A stretch of DNA of 64,000 nt from Pseudomonas sp. RIT-PI-q (GTDB lineage Bacteria > Pseudomonadota > Gammaproteobacteria > Pseudomonadales > Pseudomonadaceae). Numbering within the stretch: position 1 is the stretch's first letter; every line of letters begins with the position of its first letter. Below, piece after piece: positions 61,340-64,000 of this stretch. The stretch covers positions 19,970 through 83,969 of the forward strand of contig NZ_LHPC01000018.1 of NCBI RefSeq assembly GCF_001297125.1, in the 5' to 3' direction. A program made the translations under genes and the position numbers. The notes under the pieces were generated by a model. That model searched no databases. It saw nothing but the letters and a program-made list of their open reading frames with translations, and was not told the origin of the DNA.

Positions 61340-62848
61340 ATGCGTATCCACGTCAGCTTCATCGACCGCGTCGGTATTACCCAGGAAGTCCTGGCCTTGC
61401 TCGGTGGGCGCAATCTCAATCTGGATGCGGTGGAAATGGTCCCGCCCAACGTCTACATCGACGCCCCGACCCTGAGTCCGGAAGTCCTCGAAGAGTTGCG
61501 CGATGCACTGTTCAGCGTGCGCGGCGTGCAAGCGGTGACGGTGGTCGACATCCTCCCGGGCCAGCGCCGTCACTTGCAGCTCGACGCGTTGCTTGCGGCC
61601 ATGACCGACCCGGTGCTGGCCCTCGACAGCGCCGGCAAAGTGTTGCTGGCCAACCCGGCATTGATCGCTCTGTACGGCCGCGAACCGGCCGGTGAAAGCG
61701 TCGCCGAACTATTTGCCGACCCGGCCCTGCTCGACGCCCTGCTTGAACAAGGCTTCCGGCTGCCGCTGCGGGAAATCACCGTCAACGGCCAGACGTTGCT
61801 GCTGGACGCCACGCCGATCACTGATGCTGGCGCGCTGCTGACCCTGTATCAACCGAACCGCATCGGCGAACGCCTCTCGGCGCTGCACCACGACCATGCC
61901 GAAGGCTTCGATGCGCTGCTCGGTGAGTCCCCGGTGATCCGCACCCTCAAGGCCCGTGCTCAACGCGTCGCGGCGCTCGATGCGCCGTTGTTGATCCAGG
62001 GTGAAACCGGCACTGGCAAAGAACTGGTGGCCCGTGCCTGTCACGCCATCAGTGCTCGGTGCAGTTCACCGTTCCTCGCGCTGAACTGCGCGGCATTGCC
62101 GGAGAACCTCGCCGAAAGCGAGCTGTTCGGCTATGCCCCTGGCGCCTTCACCGGCGCACAGCGGGGCGGCAAACCGGGGCTGATGGAACTGGCCAACCAG
62201 GGCACGGTGTTTCTCGATGAAATCGGCGAGATGTCGCCGTACTTGCAGGCGAAATTACTGCGTTTCCTAAACGACGGCAGCTTCCGCCGGGTGGGCGGCG
62301 ATCGCGAGGGGAAGGTTAACGTGCGAATCCTCTGCGCCACGCACCGCGCCCTGGAAAAAATGGTCAGCGAAGGTTCATTCCGCGAAGACTTGTTCTATCG
62401 CCTCACCGCCCTCAACGTCGAAGGCCCGCCACTGCGCGAACGCGGCCAGGACATTCTGCTACTGGCGCGCTATTTCATGCAGCAGGCCTGCGCGCAGATC
62501 CAGCGCCCGGTCTGTCGCCTTGCACCGGGGACTTACCCGGCGCTGCTGGGCAATCGCTGGCCGGGCAACGTGCGGCAACTGCAAAACGTAATCTTCCGCG
62601 CGGCGGCCATTTGCGAAAGCACCCTGGTCGACATTGGCGACCTCGACATCGCCGGCACCTCCGTGGCGCGCCAGAGCGACAGCGAAGTCGACAGCCTGGA
62701 ACAGGCCATGGAAGAGTTCGAGAAACCCCTGCTGGAAAAACTCCACGACAGCCCCCCCCCCCCCCGCCAACGGCCCAACCGCCTGCAAACCTCGCACACC
62801 GCGATTGCCCACCGGTGGCGCAAGTACGGCATTCCCAACAAGCCGTAA
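61340..62848 (+). CDS. gcsR: GcsR/TyrR-like sigma-54 enhancer-binding activator of glycine cleavage genes
   Basis: 502 residues. ACT domain 1-75 (MRIHVSFIDRVGITQEVLALL), PAS-like ~82-180, AAA+ sigma-54 module ~190-430 with Walker A GETGTGKE, GAFTGA loop intact (PGAFTGAQ), Walker B VFLDEIGE. C-terminal HTH ~455-500. In P. aeruginosa the orthologous GcsR, upstream of gcvH2, activates the glycine cleavage operon with glycine. The C-terminal helix reads EKLHDSPPPPRQRPNRLQTSHTA (in part): the normal helical SYPSTRQLA-like stretch is replaced by prolines beside a 14-C run. Confidence 0.85.
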   Translation: MRIHVSFIDRVGITQEVLALLGGRNLNLDAVEMVPPNVYIDAPTLSPEVLEELRDALFSVRGVQAVTVVDILPGQRRHLQLDALLAAMTDPVLALDSAGKVLLANPALIALYGREPAGESVAELFADPALLDALLEQGFRLPLREITVNGQTLLLDATPITDAGALLTLYQPNRIGERLSALHHDHAEGFDALLGESPVIRTLKARAQRVAALDAPLLIQGETGTGKELVARACHAISARCSSPFLALNCAALPENLAESELFGYAPGAFTGAQRGGKPGLMELANQGTVFLDEIGEMSPYLQAKLLRFLNDGSFRRVGGDREGKVNVRILCATHRALEKMVSEGSFREDLFYRLTALNVEGPPLRERGQDILLLARYFMQQACAQIQRPVCRLAPGTYPALLGNRWPGNVRQLQNVIFRAAAICESTLVDIGDLDIAGTSVARQSDSEVDSLEQAMEEFEKPLLEKLHDSPPPPRQRPNRLQTSHTAIAHRWRKYGIPNKP

Positions 62849-62877
62849 GGCTGAAAACAGAATCTCATTACCGACAC
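62849..62877. other. gcsR-gcvH intergenic region, start
   Basis: First part of a 450-nt intergenic region that holds a REPIN, three GcsR-type operators and a sigma-54 promoter, each listed separately. No additional gene seen in the region. Confidence 0.5.
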
Positions 62878-62978
62878 AAAACCTGTGGGAGCGGGCTTGC
62901 CCGCGATGGCGATCTAACATTCGACTTCGATGTTGAAGGTGATGGCCTCATCGCGGGCAAGCCCGCTCCCACAGGTTT
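62878..62978. repeat. REPIN (GTGGGAGCGGGCTTGCCCGC family)
   Basis: Inverted arms around 62878-62908 and 62948-62978, near-perfect, upstream of the gcvH regulatory region. Confidence 0.9.
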
Positions 62979-63017
62979 TACGTCAGGCCAGAAGGCTCTT
63001 CAAAAGCGACCTCCATC

Positions 63018-63035
63018 TGTACTGAAAGCGCTACA
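63018..63035. promoter_or_regulatory. Candidate GcsR operator 1
   Basis: TGTACTG-AAAG-CGCTACA: 7-N4-7 architecture like the described GcsR sites of P. aeruginosa; the right half is identical to operators 2 and 3. Confidence 0.65.
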
Positions 63036-63036
63036 G

Positions 63037-63054
63037 TGGAATGATATCGCTACA
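63037..63054. promoter_or_regulatory. Candidate GcsR operator 2
   Basis: TGGAATG-ATAT-CGCTACA, one nucleotide after operator 1, so both lie on nearly the same DNA face spacing (19 bp). Confidence 0.6.
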
Positions 63055-63117
63055 CCCTCCCCCGACCGCCACTGTGCAAGGCTTTGATCCCCTTAGGCTT
63101 TTTTCCTGGCTCTGAGC

Positions 63118-63135
63118 TGTAGCGATTTCGCTACA
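63118..63135. promoter_or_regulatory. Candidate GcsR operator 3
   Basis: TGTAGCG-ATTT-CGCTACA, a perfect 7-N4-7 palindrome and the clearest of the three. About 65 bp upstream of the sigma-54 -24 element. Confidence 0.75.
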
Positions 63136-63198
63136 GCCAGCAAATCCTTACACATTGAATTAATGCATAAGTTATTGATTTACAAAGAATAAAAAACA

Positions 63199-63216
63199 TT
63201 GGCCGCGATTTTGCTT
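63199..63216 (+). promoter_or_regulatory. Sigma-54 promoter of gcvH
   Basis: TTGGCCGCGATTTTGCTT has the -24 GG (63201-63202) and -12 GC (63213-63214) separated by exactly 10 nt, the sigma-54 rule. It is 83 nt upstream of the gcvH ATG. Confidence 0.78.
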
Positions 63217-63298
63217 AGTAACCCACCATAAATCAGGGCTTTTGCCTAAAGCATTCAATAGCGTCCACCAGACGAGTCTGGCCCCCTTAGGAGTTTCC

Positions 63299-63682
63299 AT
63301 GAGCGAGTTGCGTTTTACTGAAGATCACGAATGGCTGCGTACCGAAGCTGACGGCACCGTCACAGTCGGCATCACCGCTTTCGCACAGAACGCCCTGGGC
63401 GACGTGGTTTTCGTACACCTGCCTGAGCCGCAGTCCTACGACAAAGGCGCTGAAGCCGCCACCGGGGAATCGGTGAAAGCCGCCAGCGGCGTGTACATGC
63501 CGTTGGATGGCGAAGGGCTGGAAGTGAACCCGGCACTCGACAGCAGCCCTGAACTGGTCAACGAAGATCCGCTGGGGGAAGGCTGGTTCTTCCGCTTCCA
63601 GCCAACCGACGCTTCGGCTGTCGCCAAACTGCTGGATCAGGACGCTTACGACCGCCTGATCAAAGCCAACGCCGAAGCCTGA
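63299..63682 (+). CDS. gcvH: Glycine cleavage system H protein
   Basis: 127 residues from the ATG at 63299 with TTAGGAG upstream. Lipoyl carrier of the glycine cleavage complex. Lipoylated Lys60 in [11 protein letters not shown]-terminal [10 protein letters not shown] and [10 protein letters not shown] match the H-protein fold. First gene of the gcvHP operon, controlled by the sigma-54 promoter and GcsR sites upstream. This copy corresponds to the gcvH2 locus of P. aeruginosa. Confidence 0.95.
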   Translation: MSELRFTEDHEWLRTEADGTVTVGITAFAQNALGDVVFVHLPEPQSYDKGAEAATGESVKAASGVYMPLDGEGLEVNPALDSSPELVNEDPLGEGWFFRFQPTDASAVAKLLDQDAYDRLIKANAEA

Positions 63683-63693
63683 GGAGCGCTGAC

Positions 63694-64000
63694 ATGACTC
63701 AAGTAACCCTTACGACCGCCAACGAATTCATCGCCCGCCACATCGGCCCGCGCGCTGGCGACGAACAAGCCATGCTCAACAGCCTCGGCTTCGACTCGCT
63801 GGAAGCCCTGAGCGCCAGCGTCATCCCCGACAGCATCAAGGGCACCAGCGTCCTCGGCCTGGAAGACGGCCTCAGCGAAGCCGATGCCCTGGCACTGATC
63901 AAGTCCATCGCCGGCAAAAACCAGCTGTTCAAGACCTACATCGGCCAGGGTTACTACGGCACGCACACGCCGTCGCCGATCCTGCGCAACCTGCTGGAAA
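63694..64000 (+). CDS. gcvP: Glycine dehydrogenase (P protein), 5' part
   Basis: Begins at the ATG 63694, 11 nt after the gcvH stop and preceded by GAGGAG. The 102 codons in the window read [20 protein letters not shown] and include [20 protein letters not shown], the standard N-terminal P-protein segment. PLP-dependent decarboxylation of glycine, transferring aminomethyl to GcvH. Runs past the right edge; the PLP lysine region is outside. Confidence 0.93.
   Translation, partial: MTQVTLTTANEFIARHIGPRAGDEQAMLNSLGFDSLEALSASVIPDSIKGTSVLGLEDGLSEADALALIKSIAGKNQLFKTYIGQGYYGTHTPSPILRNLLE

Overview
The window looks like the chromosome of a Pseudomonas of the P. fluorescens group. Gene content is typical of that group: a complete Entner-Doudoroff/glucose uptake region (zwf-pgl-eda, hexR, oprB, gtsABCD, edd-glk-gltR-gtrS, gap), the fadD2-fadD1 tandem next to a lysophospholipase and a MaoC hydratase, and a GcsR-type activator facing gcvHP. 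GC is high, and about twenty REPIN-type inverted repeats with the GGCTTGCCCGC or GGCTTGCCAGC core sit between genes. No rRNA, tRNA, transposase, prophage or CRISPR array was seen. The window starts inside a GST gene and ends inside gcvP.

Layout. 1-12.5 kb: small enzymes and transport (GST fragment, MFS transporter, LysR/GST pair, an ECF sigma factor coupled to a betaine-type binding protein, PhnD-like protein, desaturase, peptide deformylase, BrkB-like membrane protein, CsbD protein). 12.6-18.1 kb: acyl-CoA synthetases FadD1/FadD2, an alpha/beta hydrolase and a PhaJ-like hydratase. 18.2-21.2 kb: a three-gene AaeXAB-like efflux unit. 21.4-24.2 kb: small stress-type proteins, a PLP enzyme and an intradiol dioxygenase. 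24.5-44.1 kb: the glucose block. Glucose passes OprB and GtsABCD, is phosphorylated by Glk and oxidised by Zwf/Pgl, then split through Edd/Eda and Gap. Candidate HexR operators lie at the zwf/hexR and edd/gap intergenic regions, and A-rich Crc/Hfq-type motifs lie at the starts of gtsA, oprB, the AGE epimerase and zwf. 44.1-50.3 kb: a type VI secretion vgrG island with a lipase effector, a putative lipoprotein partner and a DUF4123 adaptor. 50.3-55.9 kb: a Fur-box-preceded heme signalling/uptake cluster (ECF sigma, FecR-like anti-sigma, STN-TonB receptor, heme oxygenase, DUF454 protein). 56-61.2 kb: chemoreceptor, CoA-transferase, AlkA glycosylase, DUF5064 protein. 61.3-64 kb: GcsR-like activator, three palindromic operators, a sigma-54 promoter, gcvH and the start of gcvP.

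Most notable points. The T6SS lipase gene has an in-frame TAA just before its catalytic GHSLGG motif. The glucose sensor kinase gtrS needs two single-base insertions near its 5' end to read through, and its partner regulator GltR carries a proline run in the predicted DNA-recognition helix. The C-terminal helix-turn-helix of the GcsR-like activator is disturbed beside a run of 14 C. The last three could be local sequence errors rather than biology. I found no clearly new multi-gene system. The best candidates for less-described biology are the T6SS lipase/lipoprotein island and the ECF-sigma/binding-protein pair.
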